Source of the DNA: Hydractinia symbiolongicarpus
Lineage: Eukaryota > Cnidaria > Hydrozoa > Anthoathecata > Hydractiniidae
Direction: 5' to 3'
Assembly (NCBI RefSeq): GCF_029227915.1
Contig: NC_079883.1
Coordinates: 4,092,001 to 4,156,000, forward strand
Length of the DNA: 64,000 nucleotides
A model generated the notes under the pieces. That model saw only the letters and a program-made list of their open reading frames with translations, did no database searches and was not told the origin of the DNA. Below, one piece after another: positions 12,401 through 25,315 of this stretch (the stretch's first letter is position 1; the number at the start of each line of letters is the position of its first letter). Both the position numbers and the translations under genes were made by a program.

Positions 12401-13604
12401 AACATCACTTAGGCCTTTTCTAAAACCTTCCGAGAAAATATGTAAAATCTTATGTTACCCTTGCCAACATGAACTTTGTAGGAAAAAAGTTAGGCCATAT
12501 GGCTATCCTTATTGTTGAATAGACTCACAAACCTCCTTGGCTTACAACAATTTACATTTGAGAGATGCCTAATTAACACATTGCCATGTCTTTTTTTGAC
12601 ATTTTTTTTCTTATTTAGCATGGTCTGTTGGAACACTGGCTTATGAAATTTTTGGTTTTGAAAATCCATTTTATGGTCAGTTTGAAAACACATGTTACAA
12701 TGCAGAGAAGTTGCCCAAGTTAAAGTAGAATTTTTCTTTCAATTTTACTGTAATAACGTACTGTAATAACTCTACTTAACTCCTAAGTGTCTATTGAATA
12801 GTTACGATTGCTATGATTTAATGAGGTTGAAAGGTAAGGTGCTTATCTCAAAATTTTAAAGTAAGAGATTCAGTGAAGAAAATGAGATAGCAAGCCGACT
12901 TTCTGAAACAGAGCAAAACAAAGTAGTATATATGTAATTCACTTTAACAAATCAAAAGGAAGAAAATCACATTTTTGCACAGGCTGGTTTTTGTTGATGA
13001 AGGTGCCCAAAACAGGGTGGAACCCTTAATAAGGAAATAGCAGTGTTCTTCAGGCTATTTTAACTTTTCTAAACATAGATGAAAACAAAATTAAAGACAG
13101 GTGATAATACAATTTTTTTTAGGTCAGGCAATAAGATAGTTGACAAAGTTGTTCACAGAATGCTCCGACGTGATCCAGAATTAAGACTGACTGCACGCAA
13201 TGCAGCTACCATTTTGTTTTTATTGGTTTTTGCTCCCAAACAATGGTTTAATATTAAGCAAGTGGAGGAAGAGGCTATACACAGGTGCGCATAAGCAGAA
13301 TTCAATGACTTGTTCGTTGTAAATATCGATTGAGAAATTTCTCACATAACATTGTCCCTTTGTTATAGTTGGCTTCTTGAGTTGTCCATCAATGCAAAGC
13401 GCATGTGCTGTAAGCAAAACGATCTGATGGACTTGCCTGTGAAACAACAGGTGGAAATTATTTGATAAGTTTTGAAAAAGGTTGAGTTTTGGTAGAATTA
13501 TAATTACTTACATGTTCTTTTTTTAGCTGCATATGGTATTTTTGACAAGAATAACATTCAGAGAGATTCGCAACTGTTTAAATCTTGTATCAGAAATAAA
13601 GTAA
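9494..13604 (+). CDS. PINK1: PTEN-induced kinase 1, mitochondrial Ser/Thr kinase (13 exons)
   Basis: Exons: 9494-9557, 9652-9774, 10838-10915, 11026-11105, 11191-11301, 11463-11522, 11639-11675, 11750-12201, 12284-12338, 12619-12718, 13123-13284, 13369-13450, 13527-13604. All have AG/GT borders and compatible phases, giving 493 residues (human 581). PINK1 marks damaged mitochondria by phosphorylating ubiquitin and Parkin. The basic N-terminus ([15 protein letters not shown]) suits mitochondrial import, and a short hydrophobic stretch precedes the [13 protein letters not shown] linker. Kinase landmarks: AVKAM with the ATP-binding Lys156, HRDIKSDN with catalytic Asp281, DFG at 304-306, MAPE, and DYSKADAWSVG. 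A PINK1-type C-terminal extension ([15 protein letters not shown]) follows. The exon 4 and 10 donors are weak (GTTGGT, GTTAAA). The stronger GTCAGT at 12676 would break the frame into exon 11. A 3' splice acceptor lies 21 nt before the ATG. Confidence 0.93.
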
Positions 13605-13741
13605 TGGTGTGAACAACTTGTACCAAGCATCCTGTGCAACAAACACTTAATTTACTGTAATATAACACTTTTTATGCTCAGTATGTTATAATTTATTCTG
13701 TCGTAGATAAAGGAATGAACCATTTGGCGATACACATATAA

Positions 13742-13747
13742 AATAAA
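13742..13747 (+). terminator. Likely PINK1 poly(A) signal
   Basis: AATAAA about 140 nt after the PINK1 stop, leaving about 0.4 kb before the splice acceptor of the next gene. Confidence 0.45.
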
Positions 13748-14194
13748 ATTGTATTTCTCTTTAATTCCTTTTTTGTCATAGTTTTACCAAATGATTAGCA
13801 TAGAAGTTCAGATAAGAAGAAAATTTTCTGCAGATATTAATTGTCTTTATTAGTCTGCGATCTTATTATTGTTTTTTCTTTGTCTTTGTTTTTTCTTTGT
13901 TTTCTGTTTTTTCTTTTTGTGAGTTAACTGTTGTACTGTATGCACGTAATTATTTTTTATGACTTGATTATTCTTGTAGTTATGTAAGTATTATTAAATG
14001 AAAGAAAACTACTCAAAATGTTACACAACATTCTTTTTTAGCTATGTGTTTTTGAGGGATGACTTTTATGCATTAATAAAGGGTGTAGTGGTTTACAATA
14101 CCATTCAAAGGAATCTACAGCTAGTATTATGCCACTTGTTTAGAAATATAAATTGTGTTATAGGTTCATATTTATATTCTTTTAGTGTTGAATT

Positions 14195-17100
14195 ATGAAT
14201 GTTATTCTTCAGCAGTATCCATCAACATTAAAACAATGCTTTTCAATACGCTGTTTGCAGTTTTCAAGCATCGTCTTCAATATTGAGACAAGACATAAAT
14301 TTTGCACCAAGGCAAGTTTTAAAAGGCCCTTGTTATCGATTGAGAAAATCCCAGAATACAACAGAATAACAGCTGATGAGGTAAAGAAATCAATTCCAAA
14401 TCTTGTCAAAGAAGTGGAAGAAAAATTTGAACACCTTGAAGCGAAAATAAAAACTAAAAAAGAATACTCCTGGGAAGATGTGATTACAAACTCGGAACTT
14501 TTGTTTGATAAACTTGGATTAGCATGGAGTGCGGTGTCACACTTACATCATGTAAAAAATAACCCTTCCTTAAGAAATGCTTTTCAGGAAGTGCAACCAC
14601 AAGTAGTGACTTTAATCAACAAAATATCTCAAAGTAGACCAATGTTTGATGCTATGCAGGTGATTTAAGTTTTTTTTGCTACGGATAGCATTGTTCTATT
14701 CCTTGATATACCAAAATCTTCTTTAGTTTCTAGAATCTAAAAGTAATACCTTGGACGAATGTCAAAACAGGATTATTAATACAACATTGAGAAGATCTAG
14801 ACAAGCTGGTGTACATTTAGAAGGGGAAGAGAAGAAAGAATTTAATAACATTATGAAGTCATTAGCTGAACTTAGCACCACTTTTATGTATTTAATTTAA
14901 TTTATTGTATTTTATTTACAAAAGCTCTATAATAGAATATATACAGTTTGAATTTTAGTGTAACGGCTAACCTGGCGTATAGATCCGATATAAAGATTTT
15001 TGATTTAAACCTAAGAAGAGAATAAAGGAACCATCTTTTTATGAGTATGAAAGGCTCAGTGGTAACTATATAAAAGGCACAGTAAGAAAGATGTTAAGTT
15101 TGTTTCAATTTACTATAGGAACAATGTTTTGGACAGTACTAAAGAGTTTTCTCATATCGTGCATCAACGTGAAGATTTGGAAGGCTTACCTCAATCCTTG
15201 ATTAACTTAATGGCATCAACTGCGTCTGTGCAACTAGAGTGAGTGTTGATAAACAGTTTCAAAAACTTTTAGATTTGAGAACAGATGCTTATTTTTCTTT
15301 TCTATTTTATCTTGCTTGTTTAGAAAAGACATTGATCCTGACATTGGACCATGGAAGCTCTCCCTCGACATGCCATGTTTTGAACCATTTATGAAACACA
15401 GGTAATTCTTTGCAACAAGTATAGAGTTATTTGTACTTAGGTGAGGGGTCGCCAGTTATTGAATGGCGTGGTTTTGAAAAGGGATGGAATATTTTATTAC
15501 GGCTTAACCTTTCTAGTTTTGGTTTCTGTAAAATAAATTTTTACCTTTTTTAATGATAGTGTATTATCAGTTTGTCTTATTTCTACTGTACACTCATTTC
15601 TTTTTTATAAGAAACCACTTTAAGAAACTCACTGGTAATTAAGAAACTGTCACTAGTTTTGAAAATGTAAAGAATTTTAAGCAAGTAACTTTTTTCACAC
15701 ATTCCTCCCATCAATCAATCGAATTCGAATGGCATTCAGGTATTATTAGCTGGTATGACAAGAAATTAGACAAATATAGAGTGGGTTATACTGACAAATA
15801 GAAAACTTAAAAAAAGGAATTAATTTCATCTTTTCTAGTGTATATGGTTAACAGTGCCATAACCGCTGGGGGGCAGGGGGCACAGCCTCCCCCCCCTAAT
15901 ATTTTTACTTCTAAAAAAAGCAAAGAAAGAAAGGGAGGAGGACAGAGAGAAATGAAAAACATAAAACAGATGTTCTACTCATGGTCAAAACCACTGAATG
16001 TTTTAAGGGGGTGGCAGCACATTTTAAAAAGTCCAATTGCGATGTAAATTTTTTTTAAAGTGCTAGCACCCTTAAAAATTCTAGTGTTTTTATCATTTTT
16101 TGTATTATTGTAGTCGTGTAATGTAAATATGTATCTCTTTCTATCTTTTGGTTTCTAATGAAATTTTTATCTAAATTTTGATGCCAATTGTTGACGTCTG
16201 GAAGGTCATTTTCCGCCAATCTAGAGATGTAAATTTTAAATATTTTCCACTCGCCGCCCACTATATACAGCGGCTTCATATATCTAATTTTTCTATATAG
16301 CCCCCCCCCCCCCCCCTCCAATATTAAAATTGTGGTTATGCACTGGTTAATGACAGACTTTTCGTTGTGTCAAAACCATGATTTTGATTTAAAATCCCTC
16401 ATAACCCTATCAGCAGGCCGTTCGGTAAAAACCAAAGGTACTGAATGCTCATGCAAATTATGTAACGCAGTACTTAGATTTTGTTGGGCTTATTATATGA
16501 CAGTGAGTTGTTTTGTTGTTTTTTCATTTACTCGATTTAAATTTTATTTTGATTATATACTTTTAAAATTGAATATGGATAAGGATATAATAATACTGAT
16601 AATAAACCTGTGGTTTCACTTAACTCCTAAAAACTTCTCTTTTCTGGTATCCATGATAAGAAATATCATTCTGAGATGCTGAGGCCCTAAAAGTCATAGA
16701 AGTAGTCGTTTGCTGTTGTGAGCATATTATTCATTTTGTTCCAGTGTAAACCGACGTTTACGAGAAATGCTATACTTAGCGTATATAAGACGCGCATCAT
16801 CTGGCAAACAAAATAATTCTGAGGTGATTGAAAAGATTCGACAGCTGAGGTGTGTGTTTAATATCTTACTTGGTATTCAATAAATAATTGACCTTATATA
16901 TCCTATGCACACCATAGAATATTTACATCTTCTGAAATGGATGATTTGCAATGTATTGTTGCTGTTGTAGGAAGAGAAAGTCAGCCATACTTGGCTATCA
17001 CGATTATGCAACCTTGTCGCTTAGCAACAAAATGGCAGATCAACCAGAGAATGTGTGGAAAATGTTAAATACATTGAAGGAAAAGTCGAAATCTATTGCA

Positions 17101-20100
17101 AGTTTAGAACTGAAAACTTTGCAGGTACGAATTTTCGTTCTGTCTTTTACAGTCTGCATAATCAAATTTCTTTATAACCAATCAGGTTATAAGCAACCAG
17201 GTTAACAGCAACGGTGCTAAAATCTGAGAAACTTCAGTATATACTTTTTTAGTACGGTTGCTGTTTTTAAAAATTTGCTTCGCTGATGGTTATTGATACG
17301 ATGTTGTGTTTCTTCTGTTTTGCGTTCCCTAAGATGATCGTTTGTCGTCGGTTATTATTCTGATTAAAATTTGCAAAAATTGGGTTAAATGTGTATTTTT
17401 CTACCAGGAATTTGTGCAGAAGCATGGACATGAAGGCGAGCTCAGACACTGGGATATAGCTTATTGGAGTGAACGACAAAGAGAAAAGTTGTTGAGGTAT
17501 AACAACTTGCTTTTTACACGATTTAGAAGTGTTTTAAAAAAATCATTACAAGTTGATCATTCAAATAAAAAATTTACCGTCCTTTAATTTATATTCTCGC
17601 AAAATTTTTAGGCATCTTTTTAACCTTATTCATGCTGGACTATTTGGGCTCCTTAATGCTGGGGCTGTTGCCCAGACCTTAAGTAAAAACTTGATCAAAG
17701 AAATTGTTTATCTTGGCATTTTTAATAAATACGTCATCAAATTTCCTGACTTTTATAAAAATTTGGTTAAATTCGGGATTTGTGAATTATTTGTAAAATT
17801 GCTTTGTATTTAGGCGATATATATAAAATAATGAATTAATATATCTATTTTATTTATGTATATCTATTTTATTTAGTTTAAACGAAGAAGAATTGCGCCA
17901 ATACTTTCCCTTTCCAAGGTAGGAATCTTGGCCATATTTATGTGCAGATATTTCGCGATAAATTACATAAAAACCCATTTTTCTATTCAGGGTGTTAGAA
18001 GGGTTGTTTGCACTTGCAGAGGAACTGTTCAATGTTAACATCAAAGAGGTAGGGGAAGGTATCCTAATGAACTAACTACTTGTGCTCTGTAACAGCAGAA
18101 AAATATTACTAAACTAAACGAACTGTTAGAATTCTTCAGTGTGCTTATTCGCTTGTGGTAGTTCCCAATCCTCCCCATGCTCTTCTCACACTCTATGTTC
18201 TGTTTGGCAGTGAGTTTACATCTTATTATGATCAAACATTCTGTCTGTGTAAGAGACAGAAAATATACCAGATCACTGAGAAATTGCAGTTTAAGTCTTA
18301 CCCCCCGCTTGAAAACGACTTATCTCTAACCACTGATATAAATAACATCAATATTGAAGAAAATATCTCTTATGTGAACAACCAACATCTGAAACAAAAG
18401 CTACCGCGTAAAGCGGCAAATAGTAAAGTCATTTTGACGTCATCGTGCAAAATGATCAAATTTTTATTAGGGGACTCGTGGGAAAGTTTTTGCATACACT
18501 CACAACGTCGATAATTTTGGGTTCTAACGTTGGATTTGTTGCTCTATCCGAAATATAATCGCTCAAAACACAAACAGGTATAACCCCTATCCCTGTAATT
18601 TTAACCACAAATCTCAAATCTGTAAAGCTTAGGTCCAACCCAAAATTCGTTAATAAATAATTTTAAAATTTCTACTTTATTTTACGAGCTACGAGTTGAT
18701 ATTGACTACAATCTGAGCCTCGTGTTTCTTATACGCATGTTTTATAAAACAAAGTATATTTAGCCCCTTATGTAAAGCAGGAATATTTTCGTAAAGATGG
18801 TGTCGGTAATGAGAGATTTTACCGTACACTATTCTCTTCAAGTAAGCAACAGTAACCAATGTGAGGCCTGAATTAAAGTCAAAATAAAATGTAATACACA
18901 AGCAGCACATTAGCCCCAATTTTAAATTAGACCATGACGAGGCTGAACAGACATTCAGTGTTGCATTTTCATTACAAATGCAATTACTTTCCTTTCATGA
19001 TATCAGGCTCCGAAAGGTGAAGTTGAGATATGGCATGACGATGTGAAATTCTTCAACATCTACGATGCTAGTGGTAAGTAGAATTTCACTATGCGTCTCA
19101 TTTAATTTTTACGCTTCCACTTCATGTTTTGACTCGATTATTCAGGTGATCAGGTAGCATCATTTTTTCTCGATCCATACTCTCGTCCGGAAGAAAAACA
19201 GGGTGGAGCGTGGATGGATTCTGCCTTAGGTAATGTTTTGTTACTTTTAGAAGTTTAAATAACTCTTGTTTTTTAAGTGGATCCAGTGAGCTTTTGTAAA
19301 TATTATATTTGGAACTCTTTATCGTAGATCGCAATGATGAGTTGCATCGTCAACCAATCGCATATTTAGTTTGTAATCAAAGCCCTCCTATTGGTGACAC
19401 TCCCTCGTTGATGACGTTTCGAGAAGTTACCACGCTGTTCCACGAGGTGTGATGGCCTTGCTTACTATAAAAACACCATCAAAAAAAGATATTCATAGTT
19501 TATTTGCTTATTTAGTTCGGCCACGGTCTCCAGCATATGCTAACAGCAGTAAAGTATCCATCGGCTGCCGGTATAAACAATATCGAATGGGATGCAGTAT
19601 GTAAAATTTAGTATTATCCATCTCTTTAATTACTTGTTAAACTTTGTAAAAAAATTTGCGAATACCAATCCTTTTCTAAAAAAAATGTGAAATTTAGTTT
19701 TTGAATATACGCAAATTTCGCATTCTTCTCTTTCAGCATTCATTTCTTCCCTCAAGATTTAATAACATGTATAATAAAACAATTTGGAGGTACAAAACGA
19801 CCTCGTGTGTCAATCACACGAATCTTTCAAGTTTTTTCACACTTTAGGTCGAGCTTCCGTCGCAGTTTATGGAAAATTGGTTGTATGATTGGGTGACGAT
19901 GCAAAAAATTTCTTCTCATTACACAACAAGTGAAAGTTTACCTTACGAAATGTTTCAGCAACTTCGAAAAGGTTGTTATATCAAATTAGTAGCAGGGTAG
20001 AATTTCTCTTGTGTAAAAAATTCAATGAGTTTTTTTAGCCTTGAAGGATTATCTAATTGTTTTTGATCTATTGAGATTGACCCATCTTTAAATACATGCT

Positions 20101-21268
20101 TTAGTGATTTTCTTCTCAGGTGTTTTGTCCCAAAGAGAACTTTTATGAAAAAACTGATCACTTTAGCGATAATGGAGCTTATTTTTAACGAAATAAACTT
20201 GTGCGAGTTTGGGAAAAATGCGGTATCGCGAGCTATTCTTTCCCTACAGGAATACCTCAAGCGCTTGGACATTTATTTAATATTTAGTTAGTCGTGTGAT
20301 ATCGTTTTTATGTTAACCACAATTTCAGTGTCGGTTAAGACTAGGTTGAGAATAAGTCTGCCGGATCTGCTTATTATGTTAAACCTCTTCAACACGGTTC
20401 TATGATTTTTGTGTACCGTTCTAGGAAAGGTGTATCATGCAGGATTAAGCACGCTAAGACAACTTTACTTCTCCGCTTTGGATATGGAATTACATACAAG
20501 GTACAGAGTTTAAATTCCAATGATTCAATTTGCCTTGTTTATTCATGTTCTTAAAGAAGTAAGTATTCTGTTTAGCGAAGACGATTGGCGGAGTGTTATG
20601 AAACGTGTATCAGATGACTTTACAGTAATGTCGCCTCATCCTGAAGATCACTTCCCATGCTCGTTCCTGCATATTTTCAGTAGCAGTTACGCAGCTGGTT
20701 ATTACTCGTATATGTGGGCTGAAGTAAGTGCTCTTCAATTCTCTCCACTTATAATTGGCGGGAGGGTTAACAATTAACTTATCTTAAAATTAAACTTTTC
20801 TTCCATAATTTGCTTGCCTTATAGGTTTTATCTGCTGATGCGTTCTCCGCCTTTGAAGATGTTGGTTTGGATGACAGAGACAATATATCCAACTTGGGCA
20901 AAAGGTTCGCTAGTTTTTAACGACAAAATTTTAGCTGAGCTTTTCGGTGAAATTACTATTATTAATGTTTAAAAAAATGGTAAGCAGTATTTGCTGGCTA
21001 CTTAAAGATTCATGGATGATCGTGTTTGTGTTACGAAAACGTTATCTTTTTTCATGTTTTGAAAATGTAAAACTTCCATCGTAGTAGAAACTTTTATCAA
21101 AAAAGGTCAAATTTTTCAGTTAACACTAGCATCTCTGCCCTTTATTTTAGATTTCGAGATACTGTATTAGCTTTGGGTGGTTCAAAACATCCCGACGACG
21201 TCTTCTTTCAATTTCGTAAAAGAAAGGCTACCGTTGATGCTTTGCTTAAGTCACGTGGTCTTCAATAG
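14195..21268 (+). CDS. M3-family oligopeptidase (oligopeptidase A-like), probably mitochondrial (18 exons)
   Basis: Exons: 14195-14659, 14727-14887, 15119-15238, 15324-15401, 16745-16849, 16971-17124, 17408-17496, 17877-17918, 17991-18048, 19007-19073, 19146-19229, 19328-19446, 19516-19596, 19848-19971, 20425-20500, 20576-20723, 20825-20904, 21151-21268. Phases agree throughout, giving 722 residues. The zinc motif HEFGH (513-517) is split by an intron after HE, and the third ligand Glu lies in [10 protein letters not shown] (Glu543). GGAWMD, the substrate-loop GHGLQHML and the C-terminal [14 protein letters not shown] also match bacterial PrlC and plant organellar oligopeptidases, more than animal thimet oligopeptidase or MIPEP. 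The family degrades short peptides, including cleaved targeting peptides in organelles. About 45 extra N-terminal residues ([15 protein letters not shown]) resemble a mitochondrial presequence. A 3' acceptor ends 9 nt before the ATG. Confidence 0.9.
15840..16330. repeat. Interspersed repeat with poly-C tracts, in M3 peptidase intron 4
   Basis: A GGGGGCAGGGGGCACAGCC-like segment with a C8 run near 15890 and a longer C run near 16301-16316. Short similar pieces (a CAGCC...TAATTTTT stretch) recur near 46435, so it is probably a dispersed repeat of unknown class. Confidence 0.35.
17618..17800. repeat. Interspersed repeat copy, in M3 peptidase intron 7
   Basis: Shares several blocks with 46378-46600, for example TATTCATGCTGG, TCCTTAATG, TGGGGCTG and CAGACCTTA followed by GTAAAAACTT. 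The 46.4-kb copy carries about 80 extra bases in the middle. The class is not recognised. Confidence 0.45.
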
Positions 21269-21329
21269 ATACGTCATCGACGTTGATGTGGTGAGAGTGT
21301 GTACCAAACATTGTTGTACAAGCTGATAA

Positions 21330-21335
21330 AATAAA
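21330..21335 (+). terminator. Likely poly(A) signal of the M3 peptidase gene
   Basis: AATAAA about 60 nt after the stop codon. From here to 21841 I see no gene. Confidence 0.5.
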
Positions 21336-21841
21336 TTTTTATGCACAGCGCTGTTTATTTTATTAAAAGACACTAATGTGATTTTTAAGTGGAAGTATTA
21401 CAGAGGACTTAACAATCTAGATTTCGTTATTACAAAATCATTTGGACCTAAAGAAGTGCTTAAATGGTTACTGGTCAGTGTTAATGTACTGTGAAGTGGA
21501 AATCCCGAGATCAAAGGTACAGACTGCGACTTGAGTGTAACAGTATTTCTGTTTCAACAGTGGAACATTTACTCTGCAACTTACAATGTACGGAGTTTTA
21601 AGAATAGATTAGTTTCAAAAATTTTGTTTGTGCCAGTTGTTTCTTTATTTGGCTATTCTGGTTTTGTTGACTTTGTTTGCATTTTACATACGAGATAGAT
21701 ATTTTACATGGCTACATGGCCTCACAAATATTGAGAATTACACCCTGTCTATTATTTCAAAAAAAAAAGGCATGGCTTAAATTGGTAGTCCTAAAGTATC
21801 TAATACTCATGACTATTTCATGCTCTTGAAATTTATTTGAG

Positions 21842-22273
21842 TAGTCGTTAGCCCGTGGAAAATCCACGGGTTCGCCCGACCTTTTTATACCGCATTGCGT
21901 GCTTCTCGCTATTGCGCAGCTGAGCTACCATTTTGCGTGACAGACAGACGTATACGGGCATTATAATATAGACTAGTCGTTAGCCCGTGGAAAAATCCAC
22001 GGGGTCGCCCGTCCTTTATATATCGCATTTCGTGTTTCTGTAACAGGACGCGGTTTCCGCGGACAGACAGACAAAATACGGCTATTATTAAAGAGACTAG
22101 TCATTGCCCGTGGAAAAATCCACGGGATCGCCCGTCCTTTATATTAACCTGCCGTAACAAAGTGAACAAAAATATATCGCATTTTATATTCGTGTTTCCG
22201 TAACATCATTTTCTAACTCAGCGGGGGGTCCGCGCAGAGACAGACAGACGGAATACGGCTATTATTAAAGAGA
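21842..22273 (+). repeat. Three tandem hairpin-headed repeat units
   Basis: Units begin at 21842, 21974 and 22098, each with TAGTCRTTRGCCCGTGG. Each carries a perfect hairpin, CCCGTGGA(2-4)TCCACGGG (21852-21870, 21984-22003, 22107-22126), then CGCCCG, an ATATCGCATT-like middle, a GACAGACAGAC run and an ATACGG(C/G)(C/A)TATTAT end. The middle parts vary in length (about 124-176 nt per unit). The same hairpin and CAGACAGACAGA ends occur in inverted orientation at 56361-57157, so this is an interspersed non-autonomous family that also forms tandem runs. Confidence 0.7.
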
Positions 22274-25200
22274 TTGCAATGGTCGATTTTTTATTCATTT
22301 TGGTTTTACCGACCCTTGTATCCCTTATGTCAGAAATTTTTCAAATATTGTCAAACTTTCGGGAATGTTTATATTTTTAAAGTCAGAAAATTGGTAGAGA
22401 TGTTAGGTTTACATTAACTACCTGAAAGTTCGATAATTGTGTTGGCGGTTTGTAAAAATGAAGAACACCGGAGAAAATAACAATCTGTACTTTCAATACT
22501 TGAAAATGCAAAAATATCCAAAAATTAACTTTTAAACCTGAATTTTTGATAACAACACATCGAATTTTCAAAAACCGATTCGAGAATGCGAGATGACACA
22601 TTGTTGCTATGAGTAAAAAGTAAACTTTTAACCGTTTATATTCTCGAAATTTTTTGACAATCAACTTTTTTAATTACTTTAAAGGCATTTTTTAATCCGC
22701 TGAAGTGTAAAGTCATCCGTAAAAAATATATGCGAAATATTTGGACATGATTTTCAAGCATGGTAAACAAAATGCCAATCACATGATGACAATGTAACAA
22801 GTTGCACTTAAAAATGCGAGAAATACATAACGTGTGTAAACATTGGAGAAAATAATCCCGTAGATAAAAAAACTGATATACACGATATTTTGCGAAAGGG
22901 CTTTTAGAATATTCAACCGCAAAATATTTGCGAAAAGCGCGAAAATTATTATCTACAAATCTCACCATCACTGGCCGGAAAACCAGCTATTTTTTTCCAT
23001 AAAGCAAGAGGGAAGGCTTTCCTCCCGGCTACGTGACCAGAGCGAAATCTGAGAACAAAGCAAATAAACTCTTACTTACGTACTACTCAATAATGGTAGT
23101 TTGACTTGACAGTAAGAGTATAAGTCTTTTCAGAGTATGGGCTTTATGTAATGTTGGATCATCCTCATTCAACCGTCTCAAGTATAACACAGAAAGAATG
23201 ATATTTTGCTTTACTAGCTATTATAGCTGCTCATGACACAGGATGACACTCATGCCAGTCTTTAGAATCAAAGCTGACGATAAGTTAGTAAGTAATCTAT
23301 ATCGTAGCTTGTCTACCAAAAATATTTTTAAAACTATTTATTGGTAAGGACAAAAAAATATTTCACAATTTACGTAGCTAATATATAATACAGTGCAATA
23401 ATATCTATACCACTACTTAGCATGAAACCACAGTGCTTAAACTATTTCCTGAGGAAGGAGTACAGGCATTTGCCATTTAATTGTTCTATGCTCGAAGTAG
23501 AATCTCCTGAATTTAACCAGGAATTGTGGAAGGTATTGGACAAGAGGAAATTGTTATAGTAAAAGAAACCAATGTACGTCTTTTTAAAACTTACTTCAAG
23601 GTTGCTATACACTTGCTTTCTATTCGCCTCCTTGTGCACCAATTTAAGTTAGCTGAAACCTTTTTTTTTTGCTGACCGTGAAAGTGCTGGCGACGGTCGG
23701 GGACCACGCCCATAGTGAAAAAAAATGCCACCCAGTTTTTTTCACTCTTCATGTATCAATTAAATCATTTCAATCATAAAATTGCTTCCAGCAAGTCTGT
23801 GCACACGAGGGTCATAGTGGCTTCACTACCATATTACAAGAAAAAATCACTAGTGGACATTTAGCTACAACTAAAACAAGTTTTGATGCCAGAATTAAGG
23901 GCTATATAAAGCAAGTTATATCTTTCGTTCTCGTTGCAACACATAGAAGGTCATTATTACATACTCCTAACGAAAGAACTCAGCCTTCTGATATCCACAC
24001 AGTCCATGTAACAAATCCTAATCATTAAAACTTCTGCTGTAAACACTTATTAAAGACTTTGCGTCAAGCCGGGAAACAAATCTATTGGCTCCTTTAGTTC
24101 AGTTGTTCTTATAAGGATTTGCACTGTATCAACCTTAAAAGCTAAATGAAAAGTCGCAGCTGAAGTCAAGGCATAAGATAAGTGAAAAATAAAATTCGCA
24201 AATATTTCTCACGATTCTCACTAACTAAGCTGTAAAACGCCTATTTAGACTGTATCATACATCCTGATTAAGCTGACATCCAAATTAAGCTGTACAGCTT
24301 AATTAAGAGGATTTCCCTGACCGGTGGGAGATAATTAATTCATCCATATTCATCCATGTCGCAATTATTGTCTCATATAGAAATGGGTGGCAGAAAATTC
24401 ACCCTATGGCACTTATGGCAATTATATGGCACCCCCTAAGATCTTCTGCAGAAGATAAATTTCATAAAAATCGGATGAGTGCCCATTAATTAAGGATGCC
24501 GTTCTGAATTATAGAGCATCCACAAGGACGTTGGCACATGGTTGTCCTTATAAATTATGGGGGTGTTATATAGTTCTGTATAGTCTGATTGATTCTTGCG
24601 TTTGATATTCACATCATCTGGGAGAAATTAAAATCTGTTCATTCTTACTTTCTTTATAAGATAATTGTAGGATTCTAATTGTGAGATTCTTATTATTTGT
24701 AGCTTTTTAAATATTGAAGACAAAAATTAACTATGGGGTTGTTTATTTTAAAAATTTTAGTAATTTTTGATTTGTAAATGCTTAAGATTTTAAATTTTAA
24801 GCAACAATATAAGTTTGGGTTTTTCTACAAAAAATGTTTTTTTAAGTTCGCCTTAATCGCTTCCTTATTTAACCTTCATTCTTTCAGAGCTTTGTTAGAT
24901 TACAAAAACAAGGAGAAAAGTGAGATTTATTTATATTTCATAAACAGAATGGACAAGAAATTTCTACTACTAAATATTAACTAATAGATTATACCAACTC
25001 TTTCCTATAAAACAAAACAAGTTAAGTATTGTATGTTGCATAAATGTTAAACATAATTATTAATAATTATGCAATAAAAATACCAAATGTGTTACTTTGA
25101 CTTTAACTTATGCTTCCTGAACAAGAGGAAGTGCATTATATTTCAGGCATACACACTTGAAGTTAACTAATTCACTTTCTGTATTCGCTTTATAGTAGTA

Positions 25201-25315
25201 TTTCGTTTAAATTGTGGTTACTTTACACAAACTAGCCACATTTTTAAACAGATTTGTAGTAATAATGTAGTCATAGAATATATGCAAAGAGTTAATGATT
25301 TTACAAATTTTTGTT
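22274..25315. other. Gene-free AT-rich region
   Basis: No coding frame, RNA gene or recognisable element found. A perfect 20-bp palindrome (ATTAAGCTGTACAGCTTAAT) lies at 24284-24303. Short minus-strand frames at 22383-22971 look like chance frames. Confidence 0.5.

Noticed and set aside
21842-22273. Hairpin repeats as canonical Helitrons
   Set aside because: The hairpin is near the wrong end and I see no clear TC start with a CTRR end.
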